Source: Brachynemurus nebulosus (lineage: Eukaryota > Arthropoda > Insecta > Neuroptera > Myrmeleontidae). From it: a stretch of DNA of 64,000 nucleotides. The stretch lies in assembly GCA_035578155.1 (NCBI GenBank), contig JAPWDM010000044.1, positions 1,452,001-1,516,000 of the forward strand, given 5' to 3'. Under the pieces are notes generated by a model. That model did no database searches. It had not been told where the DNA came from and was given only the letters and a program-made list of their open reading frames with translations. Made by a program: the position numbers and the translations under genes. Shown here one piece after another: positions 23,760 to 36,699 of this stretch; within the stretch, counting starts at the first letter, position 1, and the number at the start of each line of letters is the position of its first letter.

Positions 23760-24440
23760 TACCCATACATACCTACGATACCTATCCTGGTTAAAGGTTA
23801 GGTTACTAAAAATCGAAACAAAAGAAAAAAAACATTGTATAATAAATTGTAAGCTAGATTATATTTTTAAAGTAAGAAGATGTATTTTATTTATGTATTT
23901 TTTCTAGTTAATACAACTACAAACAACAATAAACAATTTATGAATAACTTCGAACTTCTGTCCTTTTCTAACAACTAAAAATATTAATTGTGTACTTACA
24001 ACAAAATTAAGTATTGGTTATTTCAATTTGTTTTATATAAAATGTTCTGATCTAATTTTTTAATATTATTTTTTTATTTTTGTTAGCAGGCCTATGCAAG
24101 AATGAATTGAACATCTAGAATGTGAATTAAAAATGAAGTTACTGTTTAGCATACAATTTTAATAAGGCAACTATTAACTAAATTAAACACTTAACCTACA
24201 ATTTCAAACACAATTCATACAGTTTAGGGTCTCCTAAGCTAAGTCGTTTCCTTCCTTATACCTAAGCGAAGGAAACGACAAGATTATCTGAACACAACGT
24301 AAAACGCTACTCTGCCGTAAACTGCGTGACCTTAAAATCATAAATGCTATAACGAGTCTAACTTAATTAGGGCTTACAATAATAACAAAAAAAAGAAAAC
24401 GTAAGTACAATTACAACAATTTAATTTCACTCACTTTTCA
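23760..24440. other. Gene-free stretch with a perfect short hairpin
   Basis: No coding signal. GTCGTTTCCTTC (24243-24254) and GAAGGAAACGAC (24268-24279) form a 12 bp perfect stem with a 13-base loop. Confidence 0.6.
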
Positions 24441-24448
24441 GCGATTAA

Positions 24449-25173
24449 CGCTCCTTTCGTATTGTATGGTTTTCGCCGTACGGTAAAAAACCGTACGCCT
24501 TTTTGCCGTGATATCGTTGCTTTCATATTGCACGGCCTTTTTGCCGTTGTAAACTGAGTATCTTCATTTGATTTGCAACATCATACAAGTAACAAGTGTG
24601 ATTAAAGTTAATTCTATAAATCAGAGGAAATAGAAAGTAGGATTATTTATTAACACACTCTTTGAAGACCTGAAGAATGGCGAAAATAAAATAATAATAA
24701 CTTTTTCGGGTGTTTGCTCTTTTGATTAATTACTTGGCGAACTTAAGGATTCATCGAAGCATCAAAACACACCATTTCGAAATTACATACAATGTATTAA
24801 AATACTGGTTACCACATTCAACATTAGTTTCATCCATTTCATAAATGAAATTAATAATTAACATAAAGTTCAACAAAATAATGTTACTGCCGTACGTTAA
24901 AAAACGGTCAATGTGAAAGCATCAATAATTTAATTGCATACACTACTGAGTTAAAAACGCCGTACGGCAACCGTCAAGTGCAGTGGCAAGTACATAGTAT
25001 AAAGGATGTAATTATAGTATGTCTACTATAAATTATATTATGGTTGCTAACACGGTATTTTGTGACGTGACCGTGTAATTTAAAAGGTCCAATGCTCTTC
25101 TTCAGTCCACTAAAAAAATGCGATCGTACGGTTTTTTGCCGTACGGCAAAAACCGCATAATGTGATCGGAGCG
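24449..25173. mobile_element. Harbinger-like MITE with GCCGTACGG subterminal repeats
   Basis: Ends CGCTCCTTTCGTATTGTATG and CGCTCCGATCACATTATGCG (right end read inward), TSD TAA (24446-24448 and 25174-25176). The palindromic motif CCGTACGG and relatives (TTTTTGCCGTACGGC) occur in both arms and in the middle. 725 bp, no ORF. Confidence 0.88.
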
Positions 25174-25257
25174 TAAATGTTCATAAATAATGTCCTCCCG
25201 TTAAATTTTCTTTCAGTATAGCTTCAGTGGCCACTTACTTCCACAAGTGCTGGCTTA

Positions 25258-25725
25258 GGCTGGTCGTCCTTTGGATGCGGAAACGTGCGATATTTAATAC
25301 AGACGAATACGCACGTTTGTCGTTCGTCCAAAATGATACGTCTACTGTCCGTCCACTAGCCCAATGTTCGTCTGTATTTTTCTTTTTAATTTTCTCTTTC
25401 TCAAGCTATAAATGCTATAAAAATATGTAAAAAAACAATTTATGGCACATATTATGCAAAGGTACACAGTTATAATTGTAATTTACCTTCAGTTTCATTT
25501 CAATAAAAATAAAAATCTCATGGAACGGACATCTTCGTGCGACAAAATCTAAACAAAATTGGATCTGTTCGCACGTCGCAATTATACGCACGGAAACGGA
25601 CGAACGAGACGCTTTTAATGGACGAGGATGTATAGCTTCACAGCTGTTTGGATTGTTCGTCCGTTTTCATGCGTATTCGTCCAAATTAAATATCACACGT
25701 TTCCGCATTCAAAGGACGACCAGTC
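25258..25725. mobile_element. MITE with ~50 bp inverted repeats
   Basis: The arms share CTGGTCGTCCTTTGRATGCG followed by GAAACGTGYGATATTTAAT and GGACGAATACGC-like blocks, inverted at 25258-25315 and 25668-25725. No clear target duplication was found. It lies 85 bp from the preceding MITE. Confidence 0.8.
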
Positions 25726-25934
25726 TCACTGTTGAAGATGTTAAACCCAAATAAAAAAAAAAGTTCCAGTGGCGAACACAGCCCCAGCGGTTTTTTTTTT
25801 TTTTGATTCGAACAATTCTTTGCGGTTGCCACCTCACGCATAATGTGCCTAGTTAATCTCAGATAAATGTGACAAGCCCCGATTTATTTTACTAGTGATT
25901 TCATCCACTACTCGGTATTTTATTTATAAAAGAA

Positions 25935-26120
25935 ATAGAGAAAACAACGACAACTAGAAATGACTCATTCTCATAAATTTATCTTTTAGTAAAGCTTGTA
26001 ATATAGCTATCTCTTGCAAGATCAACTATCTAATATCTTGAAAAAGAATAGTAGAAATTATAATATCTTTTATATGTGACAAAACTTTATTTTTGAAATG
26101 AGTCATTTTCTTTATATATA
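25935..26120 (+). repeat. Dispersed repeat, copy 1
   Basis: Matches the reverse complement of 53275-53462 (shared blocks ACAACGACAACT, ATGACTCATT and GTAGAAATTATAAT). Confidence 0.7.
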
Positions 26121-27600
26121 AATTTGACTTCACCATTCTATCTGCAGCCTGTATCCTTTAAAAACGTCGAAGAGCAGGTAGTTCAGTTCACTAAATTGAC
26201 ATAACACTTTGTTTGTAGAGAGCTTTCTAGTGATGTATATAAATCCTGGATTGGACCGACTAGAGGGGCTGTTCAGGTAAAATTGGGAGTAAATTTTGAA
26301 ATAGGATTAAACTATTCAAGATAGGACAAAAAGTTAAACGACAATTTTTTAGTCCAATTGACGCTTTACAAAAAAGTTCCATATATATAACCCTAACTTA
26401 AACCCTAACTTAATGCGTGTCAACCACGCACTTGACGAATTTTTATTATAATAAAATCCTACGCGTACTGTATAATATGTTATGTATGTATGGTATTACG
26501 TATGAACGACCTTGTATTAAGCCTCTTTACCACAAGTCAACTACATACAGCTAAATACATAGCTACTTTTTTACAGTAACAGTAATAATAAGCATATTTG
26601 ATTTCACTGTTAATATCGTTTCAGTTAGTACTTACTTTAGTTTTAATAAAACATTCACGTTGTTGAGATCATCGAACGTGTGGTGCCGCCATTTAATCGA
26701 AAGGAAAATACAGATTTTCCGAACAAAAAAATACCTCGATTTCTTTTCTAATGATATTGTACCATAACTGCCATTTGCGTGATTAATTTGGACCACCAAA
26801 TGTTTGAAACTATCCTCGTATTATTTTACTGGCATCGTCAAGTGTATCGAAATTGTACGTGATCGGCTTAAGATAATGTGAAATAATTAAAAATGGAAAT
26901 TGTTTTTTACGTTAGTGGTGTAGTTTTGTGTATTTTTTAGTGCTTTTTTTATTTAAATAGTGTGTGTGCATTACAATTGCTTTTTATTTTTATCTTTTGT
27001 AAATTTTTTGGAAGTCTTTTTGTTACTGGATACAATAAACTTTAGCGACTTTTCTTTTAACAATTAAGGTATTTAAATTTTATTTTTTAAATTTTTCAGT
27101 TTGTTTGTTCAATTTTAATTGAGCTTTTTTATTCTGTTTTAATTAAGCAATAATTTATCTCTTTATTATAATTACTGTTATATAATAACGTGGTAAATTT
27201 TTTTTCATTTTCGATTAATTAAATTTATTATAAATTTTAATTAAAGTAATTACGAATTTTAAAGATACTCTTTACATGTGTATATTAGAAATAATTTTAT
27301 CTTTTTTATTGAACATCTATGTGAAATCGAGAACAAATGGTAATAAACACACACACATATATATATATATACATATGGAGCAGGATTTAAATAATACATA
27401 ATTACCACTTACTCATAATCAATAAGATTAAGTGATTACTGATTAGAAATGAGCTGAAAGTGACATTTGTTTTTTATAATTTTCCCACATGTTCTATGAC
27501 TACCAAATTTGGTATGGCATTTCAAATTTTTAGTAAAGTTTAAAGGGTAAAGTATCTAGTTAATATGAAAGGAGTTCAAGGTTTTCATCTTTGAACATAT
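26121..27600. other. Gene-free AT-rich stretch
   Basis: No ORF, RNA gene or repeat boundary recognised; a short (CA)n-(TA)n tract at 27348-27372. Confidence 0.5.
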
Positions 27601-27610
27601 TGGTATTTTC

Positions 27611-27724
<114 letters not shown>

Positions 27725-28375
27725 CCTTTAATTTTGTTGAATACTGGATTCAGTTTTTCAAATAGTCTTGACAAAGTTGAAAACTGACACCTACTGCATA
27801 ACGACCTTCTTTGTATCGCTGGAGGTGCACCTACCACCTATTTAAGAATAGTGATGTAAGTCAACAAGAATTCAGTATTATGGTGACTTATAGTAACGTT
27901 TCCACGTTTTAAAAAAATTTTGTAAAGCTGTGTTTTTTTAGTTTTCTGGCTTACTGAATTTTATTTCTGCACACCAAAACAACTAAAAACACTTTGACGT
28001 CAACAAACAAATGCAGCAAATGAAGGAAAATTAGACGTAGGTACCTAGTTTTCTGTCTCCCTTCCTTTTTATTATTTTTTTTTTATATTAGAGTAACTGT
28101 AGTGACTTAAGGCTGTACGTCTAGCTTTACGTCATTTGTTAATAACGTCAGATCATTTTTAGTCACGTGACCTACAGATATCCGTAATTTTTTGAAAGCT
28201 CTACAAGACACCTTTTTGACCTTTAGATGGCTTGTATACGATCAGTAATACTGTTACTATCTAGTGACAAAATAATGATTCATTATTTTCATAATATAGA
28301 TTCTGTATAATTATGGTTATTCAGTCAGTGCTATTGTCAGTATTTCGAAATACTTACAGTATTACAGTATGGGCC

Positions 28376-29549
28376 TTAAAAGCGCTAAACACGAATTGCA
28401 TCCGGCGGTCAGTAAAATATTTCATCTCCCCAAGTTGCCATAAAAAAAAAAACGCGAATTGCATCCCGCGGTCAAAAAGTAAACACACGAATTGCATCCC
28501 GTGGTAAATATTTTGTTGCTTTCAAAAGTGTAGTTGATTACAAATCCATACATACAATTTATTCATAATTTTATGTAAAATAATTTTCTCCAGTCATTCA
28601 TATTTTTGTTTTATTCAAGTTTTATCCCATCTATTTATTGTATTTTAATAAAAAAAATCACCAAGTACGTATTTAATCAGCATTAAGTTAGGGTTCCGTA
28701 GTCAGTAGTTTCTTAAACTTTTTTTTATTATTTTTAATATTAAAAAACTTGGAGAAAATTTTACCGGGGGAAACTGTCAGTAGCTATTTTTGTCTTGATA
28801 ATCTTAACAGGTTCCCTGTCCCGTGAATCATATATGATTCACGGGACATTTTCTGTACCCACGTACACACGTTCATGAATCAGCTTTGATCAGATTCAGA
28901 CACGATTTTGCTACCAATTTTTTAATAGACGTGGACGACACGTCCATTCCAAAATTGGTAGCAAAATTGTCTCTGAATCTGATCATATATATTTGATTCA
29001 CGAACGTGTGCAAATGGGTACAGAAAATGTCCCGTGAATCACATATATGATTCACGAGACAGGGAACCTGTTAAACTACATGAAACTAGACCAAAATAGG
29101 AAACTAGAGTTCCAGATTCAAAGAAAAATGAAATTAAGCTGTTTTCCCAGTAAAATTTTCTCTAAGATATTTAAAATTAAAAATAATAAAAAAAATTTAA
29201 GAAATTACTAATTACGAACCCTTACTTAATGCAGATTAAATACGTATTTGGCGATTTTTTTTATTAAAATACAATAAATAGATGAGATAGGTAGAACTTG
29301 AATAAAACAAAAATATAAATGATTTTAGAAAAAATTATTTTTTAAAATTATTTTATATAAAATGATGAATAAGTGGTATGTATGTATGTATGTATTTGTA
29401 TTCAACTACACCTTCAAAAGTAATAAAGCAATAAAATACTAACCGCGGGATGCAATTCGTGTGTTCCCTTTTTACCTTTTTTTACAACTTTAAGGTTGGG
29501 TCGACCTTTTTCAACCGTGGGATGCAATTCGTGATCAGCCCTTAAAAGA
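28376..29549. mobile_element. 1.2 kb foldback element (arms ~550 bp)
   Basis: The left half (28376 to about 28930) reads as the reverse complement of the right half (about 28935-29549) almost throughout, with small indels. Shared inverted blocks include CACGAATTGCATCC at the tips, ATTTATTGTATTTTAATAAA, TCCCGTGAATCAYATATGAT and ATTTTGCTACCAATTTT near the centre. At the outer left end the 20 bp motif CACGAATTGCATCCCGCGGT is present three times (about 28390, 28452, 28487), and twice inverted on the right. No ORF. Foldback elements are believed to move with transposases supplied in trans. Confidence 0.9.
28820..28847. repeat. Short perfect palindrome in the foldback arm
   Basis: TCCCGTGAATCATA followed at once by TATGATTCACGGGA; a near-copy lies in the opposite arm at about 29030-29060. 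Confidence 0.85.
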
Positions 29550-31046
29550 ATTTACGAAATGTTTAATTCTGCTCATGGATATAACCACTAAGAGCTATTG
29601 TATAATTTTTTTAAGCAATGTCACTATATCCTTGTCCCTTCGAACCAATGTTACTGGGAAAATTTAGCATTTAAACAAGTTTTACGGGTAATGTTAATGT
29701 TAATATACGCGATGTAATAATCACAGATGATTTGAAAATGAACTGACATGACGGTTCGAAACAATATTGTCACAGTTTCAAAAATAAAAGTGGTATTTTT
29801 CGAAGTAAAATATTTGTTTATTATTTACAAATATGGGAAACCATAAAGTAACGCTCAAATCTATTAATAAAATCACAGATGATACTAATTACATTATAAA
29901 ATACAATTTTTGAAGTGGTAACAAACTAGTAGATTGTAGTCTATTGCTACGATTATCTCCAATGTAACTTCAAATTTTTGACTCTTTAAGACTTTTGTAC
30001 TTTCTAGATAAAACATCTTAGAAACTATGATACATTACTAGAATAAGATTTGTTATTGTGTAGTTTCTCTTTCACTGTAACTTGTTGGATGGACGCAGAT
30101 ACGAGAAAATGGTTTTGTTTCTAGTGTATACTATATGCATAGGTATGTATATAAATGCGTGTGTATATGGTTGACACTCGCCATGTCTACATCTCTCTAA
30201 GTTTCATTGTTCTATTAGCTCGAACACCGCGATTTCTTTCACAATCTTGGATAGAAGCCCTTACCACTAGTCATATTTTCATTTTTTGTACTATTTTAGT
30301 TATTTTCAATACTGTTTTCAATAGATTTGAAATATTATTTTCATGTTATTAATCAACATTGTATTAACTTCCAACTGCAAAAAAGTCTGATTTATCGTCT
30401 ATAAATCCGTTTTGCTTTCAAAAAGGTATTTGGAAAAGGCATTCTTTTTTATGGTTTATCTTAAAAAAACAGTAAAAGTAATTATTAAATGAGCACTCTT
30501 TTATTCATAATATTCTTGGATATTCTAAAATAAGTCTTTGTTAACATCTATGAATAAGAACTATGAGGAGAAAGTCAATGAATAAGAAATTATCAAACGT
30601 TAACGGCTAAAAACAACCTGATTATTAAACTAAGTGTTTAAATAAATTTGCACGAACACTATGTTTAAAAAGAGACATTTTACTCCATCCATTATTAAAA
30701 TTAATAAAACAGGTATACTTGGGGTGGTTAGCGGTGCGTGATATGCACCGTTCTTCAAGGATATACTCTTAGCCAATTTAAAATTGTTTGGGGTACCCAG
30801 CGATGCATGAAAGAAAATATTTACCTTCACCAAGGATACTATTTATTAACTCACAGGGTGCATTACTTAAAATTATTAAACATACAGAATATCTTTTTCG
30901 GATATTCTGGTTGCTTAACATAGATTTTTAATTTGAATCTTCAGGTTATTTTTTTTAAATTATTAACACTAGAAAAATTTACTTTGTGAAAATCTATATT
31001 ATAAATAAATATGAAAATAATTTGCGTTGCCAACTTTTCACTATAT
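29550..31046. other. Gene-free stretch
   Basis: No convincing ORF or repeat. Two similar ~40 bp segments containing CAAGGATAYT lie at about 30755 and 30825. Confidence 0.45.
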
Positions 31047-31050
31047 TTAA

Positions 31051-31434
31051 CCTGTTAACTGGGTATGACGAAATATTTCGTCATACATAAAAGCCTACTG
31101 CAATGGGCATGACGACATTTTTCGTCATGGAAATTAACACTTTCAGTCCCATGGATTCTGGTGTCCTGACTGCTGTGTTGCCTTGTGTATGCCACACTGT
31201 TTCAAGCAATATCATACTGCGAAATAATTATTATAATTTGTTCAATTAATTCCTTGTACATTGAATACATTTGAATTATATTTTAAATATAAAATATTTT
31301 ATCAAAATAAATAAAAATCATAAGTTAAAAACGATATTCTTTTATTATTTGAGGTGTGATATTACTTATCGCTGCGAACAAAAAGTCCCCATTCTGAAAC
31401 GAGTTGAGCAATAGCTAATTCCCCGGTTAACAGG
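31051..31434. mobile_element. TTAA-flanked MITE (piggyBac-like)
   Basis: TIR CCTGTTAACTGGG with CCTGTTAACCGGGG read inward from the right, flanked by TTAA on both sides (31047-31050, 31435-31438). TTAA duplications are the rule for piggyBac. Inside are a perfect 20 bp palindrome ATGACGAAATATTTCGTCAT (31065-31084) and a near-copy at 31109-31128. At about 31134 is TTAACACTTTCAGTCCCATG, identical to the left end of the TTAA element at 55753. Confidence 0.85.
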
Positions 31435-31438
31435 TTAA

Positions 31439-32990
31439 TTGTTTAAATTACGAACCGGTTGTCGAGCGATTACCTCATCATCAGATATCAAACAAGATTG
31501 AGGGTTATCTTTTGGATTATAACTCTTTATAGAAAACTAAATATGGTGGTGTTACGTGTGATAATTGACTTTCAACAGAACACTTGCATTCATGAGACAG
31601 GCAAAAAGAATACCCAATGTAAAAACATTTTGTAATAAGAACTGGAAGAATTATTTATTATTGTATTCAGTACTAAATTTAATTGAAAAACGAGAAATTT
31701 AAACGTAGAGCGCTACTTGTTCTAAATACTAATAAATAGCCATTAAATTATGGAAATACCCAAAAAAAAAAAAAAAAAATTTTGTGATTTCACATCCAAC
31801 TTTAAATATCTGTTAAAGGGGACCAGTGTATGAAGATATTAAGGGAGATGTATACCTAGCTTTACTCTCTAATTCAAATTAGATTCTCCATAATGTTAAC
31901 TTTGGAATATATTGACATTCCTCACAAAATTACTGACAGTTATTTCAAAATTATATAAATTTTAAATGTTGCATATTTAGACAAAACGACAAAGAAAATG
32001 AAATGGAACATAAAGTTAGGAAATATAAAATATCACCAGACATCTTTGAAATCAACAAAATAATATTGATAAATTTTTTTCATTAATAAATAATTTATAA
32101 AATTAAAAGTGATTTTTAATAAAAAATTTTTCAAGGATTTCCAGTCTGTTCTTAAGCTGATTATCTCTTTTTAATAACCGGATCTCGTATCTATAAATGG
32201 TGTTTGAATAATCTTTTCCTTGTCTTACTTATTGACATTAATGAATGATATAATAATTATTAAACTGTTATAATAAGTAATTAATATTGCAAAATTGTCA
32301 TTTTATCTATGTTGTTACATTATTGTCAATTGTTAAGCAATAAAAACAATGCAATGTTAATTAGTTCTTGGAGCTATATTAACATAGAAAATAAATTGTT
32401 TGATTTCGCCTGATCTATATATTTCTATAATAAAACAAAAATAACTCAATCTTTTTCTGAATAAATAAATATTTCTTGGAGAATTCTTAGATTAAAGTAA
32501 AGTTAGGGTTCTAAAAAGGACCGGCCCGACTAAAAGCGGGATCTAGTGCAAAGTTGACTTGCGGAGTTTTGATATAAATTTCGTACAACAAAATAATAAT
32601 TTGTTCGATTTTACTACTTTTATGTCGCAAAAATTCGAAGATAATAAGTGGTAGGATAAGTGGCAAGTTCTTGTGGCTATTCAACGCACACACACACAGT
32701 TACACAAAATTTTTTATAAAAAAATTTAAAACCAAAAAAGGACTCTGTCAACAAAATCTACGGTTGTTCTCTTTATATAGAATTACAATTACAATGAATA
32801 ATCGGATATAAATATGCAGTTTTTATTTCATTTTCGTAAACAATTCATAGCATAGTCGCCAATAGCACTATAATTTAGTTTTATAGCTAACTAAAAGCCC
32901 TTATACCGGAACGCGTTCAATACCTGAACAGTGTTAATATTTATCGGTTTTTTCAGAAATAACTTCATTAATATATAAAATATCAAAACT
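31439..32990. other. Gene-free AT-rich stretch
   Basis: Nothing recognised beyond poly(A) and (CA)n runs. Confidence 0.5.
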
Positions 32991-33119
32991 GTTCAGTAGT
33001 TGTTTTTGGTCAGTTCCGGAGCCACCTCCCCACCTCCCGATTTTTTGAGCGACCTCGGATGGAGGCAAAACTACCGGGGCGGTTCTAGAAGCCTCTGGCG
33101 GTGGGTGGAGCAAAATTTG

Positions 33120-33292
33120 GTCTCAAACCTAACGACATCTAGTGAAATTTTTTCTAACCTAACAGAACCCAATGGAACTTGATCTAACCTAACTTAACCT
33201 AACAAATTTTTTCTAACCTAACCTAACCTAACAAAATTTTTTTAACCTAACCTAACATAAGAAAATTATTTTTAACCTAACCGAACCTAAGA
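33120..33292. repeat. (CCTAA)n-containing tract
   Basis: Repeated AACCTAACCTAACCT-type units, best at 33213-33232, degenerate around it. CCTAA is the reverse complement of TTAGG, the ancestral insect telomere unit, but CTAACCT strings are also common inside insect transposons. Confidence 0.7.
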
Positions 33293-33433
33293 ATTCAAAA
33301 TTTCCCTAACAGATGGCGCAGCCACCTTCGAGCCCGGTAAATTCGCTACTGGATGTCGCTGCTTGTCTGGATACTAGCGAACCCTGTGCGTAAGTTTGAA
33401 GAATTGGCGCCAAAAATCCTTTTTGATAGTTAA

Positions 33434-33560
33434 AAGATGGCGTTGCTAGTCTGAACCACTGCAAACTCTGTACCTTGATTCAAAATTCCATGAAAAGATG
33501 GCGTTGCTAGTCTGAACCACAGGGAACTCTGTATCTTGATTCATAATTTTATCATATTTT
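33434..33560. repeat. 60 bp tandem duplication
   Basis: AAGATGGCGTTGCTAGTCTG and the following ~40 bp occur at about 33434 and 33494 with few differences. Confidence 0.85.
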
Positions 33561-33879
33561 TATCTGAAAACAGGTTTAAACTCGTATAAGTTGTCAGCTG
33601 ACGTCATTAGAAGGTAAACTGATATTAATAACGGAGATTTCTGTCTGATATGCGAAAATGAAGCAACAGGTTTTAACCTGACGGTGTGATAGCTGACGTC
33701 ATAAGCTTATTTTTCTGCTATAAAAGACCGTGGCATAACTTTTCAATTACAATTTTCTTCGAAACTTTAGCGAAAAACATTAAATCTTATTGTTGTAAAT
33801 TTTTAATTGTTGTGTTAAAACTAATTATTGTCAACAATGGAATCTATTACTGCCGGTGCTTCATCTAGAAACAGACTTA

Positions 33880-34325
33880 ATTAAAAAAGATAGAAAATAA
33901 TGTCCAATTTTCTAAAAAAATCCTTTATTCTGATGAATCCACTTTTACTTCAAATGGAACTGTTAGCTCCCAAAACTACAGATGGTGGGCAGATGAAAAC
34001 CCACATTTTAAAAATGAATGCCGTGACCAGTATCATTTTAAATTAAATGTATGGTGCGGAATTTTTAATGAAGCAATTGTGGGACCATTGATTTTTAGGG
34101 AATCGTTAACTGCTCAAAGATTTCTGGATAGGAAGATCAATCCCTGGTCAGCAATACCACGCGATTTTACCCCAGAGAATTTTTTTTCTTTAGGGGGGGG
34201 GGGGCTATTTAAAAGAAAATGTTTTTAAAGAAAGGCCTTTTAGAGACCGTGGTCACATGAAAAATATAATAAGAGAGTGTGCTCGGAGAATAACACCCGA
34301 AATGTTGAAAAATGTATTTAAATAA
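33880..34325 (+). pseudogene. DDE transposase remnant (Tc1/mariner-type, internally deleted)
   Basis: One plus-strand frame reads KKILYSDESTFTSNG, ...NYRWWADENPH..., KLNVWCGIFNEAIVGPLIF and RESLTAQRFLD. It matches the first catalytic Asp region and the W-C-G-I block of insect DDE_3 transposases. It then jumps to TPENFF and, after a run of 12 G that shifts frame, to YLKENVF...PFRDRGHMKNIIRECARRITPEMLKNV, the family C-terminus. The segment carrying the second Asp is deleted. A TATA-like TATAAAA at about 33719 may belong to the old promoter. Non-functional. Confidence 0.8.
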
Positions 34326-34990
34326 ATGTTTCGAAGTACAATAAAATGTTTTGAAAATGAAGGGAGTTACATAGAATAAGATAATAACGATAATAACTGT
34401 TCATGTCTTTAATTTTGATGTGTCAAGTTAGTGTGAATAGTTTAAAAACAATTAATTATTTAATTTTTACATCGAATAGTACTAAAATATTGGTGTATTT
34501 TATTTCAGTATTTATGACTTTTGTGATGGCAACAGATTAACTGTGTATTTTGATGGTAATATTAATAAATTTAAATTTCAAGTTAGTAGATAATTTAACT
34601 TAAAAATTAAGAGTGCAGTCTTGCAATGCTACGTAAATAGTAATCATCTAAGCACGTCCGTTTTCATAATGTACTGGGTGATACGGAAAAAACGGAAGAA
34701 TATAGGAAAATTTATTATTGGTTGTAGTTGGTTATGATTCTGTATTTTACATTAATTTTTAATTCTAAACAACTTTTCCCAGTAAAATTTTTGTCAAGTT
34801 TCAATAATTAGGGTACTTTACTCTTACGCCAATTTCACATTCTTAAGTCCACCCTGTATACAATAGAGTTTGTTCAAATTTTGATGGGTGCATTTCGAAT
34901 TTAAGAACATGCACCAACTTTTAGTAAGGAAAAAATTTTCTAAGAAACAGTATAGAAAAGTTTTCCATATGTTGCCACCTACGTGAATGA
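34326..34990. other. Gene-free stretch
   Basis: AT-rich, no features recognised. Confidence 0.45.
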
Positions 34991-34994
34991 CACT

Positions 34995-35108
<114 letters not shown>

Positions 35109-35964
35109 CCGTAAAACCCTCTAGACCCAGACACTTTTTTGCATTCTTTGGTAATTATAACTTTATGCTTATACATATTTCCTTCATAGATATCACCAAT
35201 AAAAGTATTACCATTAGAAAGAGCGTATATTATTTATTATATCCCTGGCCCATTTGTTTCATCATAAGTAAAAATAAAAAAAAAAAAAATAAATAATTAA
35301 TAAGTGTCCGGGTCTACACCCCAAATCCGTCTTGACCCGGACACTTATTTAAATAATGTAATAACATGCAAACTAACCTCTCCCGTCGGGGTTAGGACAG
35401 TGTTTCATATCGTCTGATGCCTTTGAACCTGTCAAAGGCTTCAAAATATTTTGTGGGAAGGGAGAGGGGTCAATACATAGTATGCCTCTCTATGAAGTAA
35501 ACATGCGATATGACACCAGAAGGAGGCATAAACCGCGTAATTCTGGCGAGAATATAACGAATGAATAGTGGAAGTTACAGCCAGTGCGAATCGCGGTCAT
35601 AGTGTAATAAACTGATGTGTCCAGGTCTCAACGGATATACGTATGTAGCATGAATTTTTTCATATATACATCAAATATAACTTCAAACATCATTAAATGA
35701 TGCGCGATAAAATTCTGAACACATACATATCAAAATTAAAACAATATGACAATTATGGCGAAAATTACATGTCTAAGAAAAACTGGAGAAAGTAATCCTG
35801 TAAAATGAGATAGTAAAAGTTGAAATCCGTAGTTTTTATTGGTACAGCTGTTTAGAAGATGTTTTTCTCTCTCTAGTGACGTCAACAACAAATGTTTATT
35901 GTAGCAGGTTAATGTAGAAACTACTTACTTTGAAGATTGGTGCAGTGTCTAGACGGTTTTACGG
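35109..35964. mobile_element. TA-flanked MITE (Tc1/mariner-like TIR)
   Basis: TIR CCGTAAAACCCTCTAGACCC on the left and GTCTAGACGGTTTTACGG on the right, flanked by TA on both sides inside a (TA)n tract, as for TA-targeting elements. An internal inverted repeat at about 35303-35350 (AAGTGTCCGGGTC...GACCCGGACACTT) echoes the TIR. The left and right parts match, reverse-complemented, the two ends of the 8.9 kb composite at 49626-58556. 856 bp, no ORF. Confidence 0.9.
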
Positions 35965-36042
<78 letters not shown>

Positions 36043-36073
36043 TATATATAGGCATATATATAGGCATATATAC

Positions 36074-36125
<52 letters not shown>

Positions 36126-36218
36126 CCATTACATATTCTGTATCTGAAACCCTAAATTTATATCCAATTTCACCACAAATTTTATAAAATTCTATACAGT
36201 GGCTCTATTTTTGTGACC

Positions 36219-36310
<92 letters not shown>
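35965..36310. repeat. (TA)n microsatellites with unique spacer
   Basis: TA runs at about 35965-36123, interrupted by GCATATATATAG units, and at 36222-36310, separated by about 95 bp of unique sequence. Confidence 0.95.
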
Positions 36311-36313
<3 letters not shown>

Positions 36314-36419
36314 TGGCATCAGTCTATGTACAGCTGTACATATTTTGAGTTAATTTTTCACTTTCCAAATTCACTTGAAGGATGTTTTAATGAGAGTTTA
36401 TTTAATTTTTATTAGTTAC

Positions 36420-36620
36420 GTGGTCCTGAAAAACCACGTAAGTGGGGCTGAAAAAGTGGGGCATCAATACTATAAAAGTGAGGTCAATTTTTAGATCCGA
36501 CCTAACCTTTAAAGGGGTGGTGGGGGGAAACAAAGCAATAAAACTTTTCCAAAACGTTTGAAAATAATGTTCAATTATCTCAAAACAGTGAAAAATCGAC
36601 ATACGTGGTTCTAATAGTAA
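36420..36620 (-). repeat. Dispersed repeat, inverted copy of 20220-20400
   Basis: The reverse complement carries the same TTTTGGAAAAGTTTTATTG, GGTCGGATC and CCCCACTTAC blocks as 20220-20400. Confidence 0.7.
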
Positions 36621-36699
36621 TCCGCCGATACGTACTATTAAATTTCCTACATTTTATCCTAAAAATTGCGAAAAATTAGCTATTGACCACGTAACTGTG

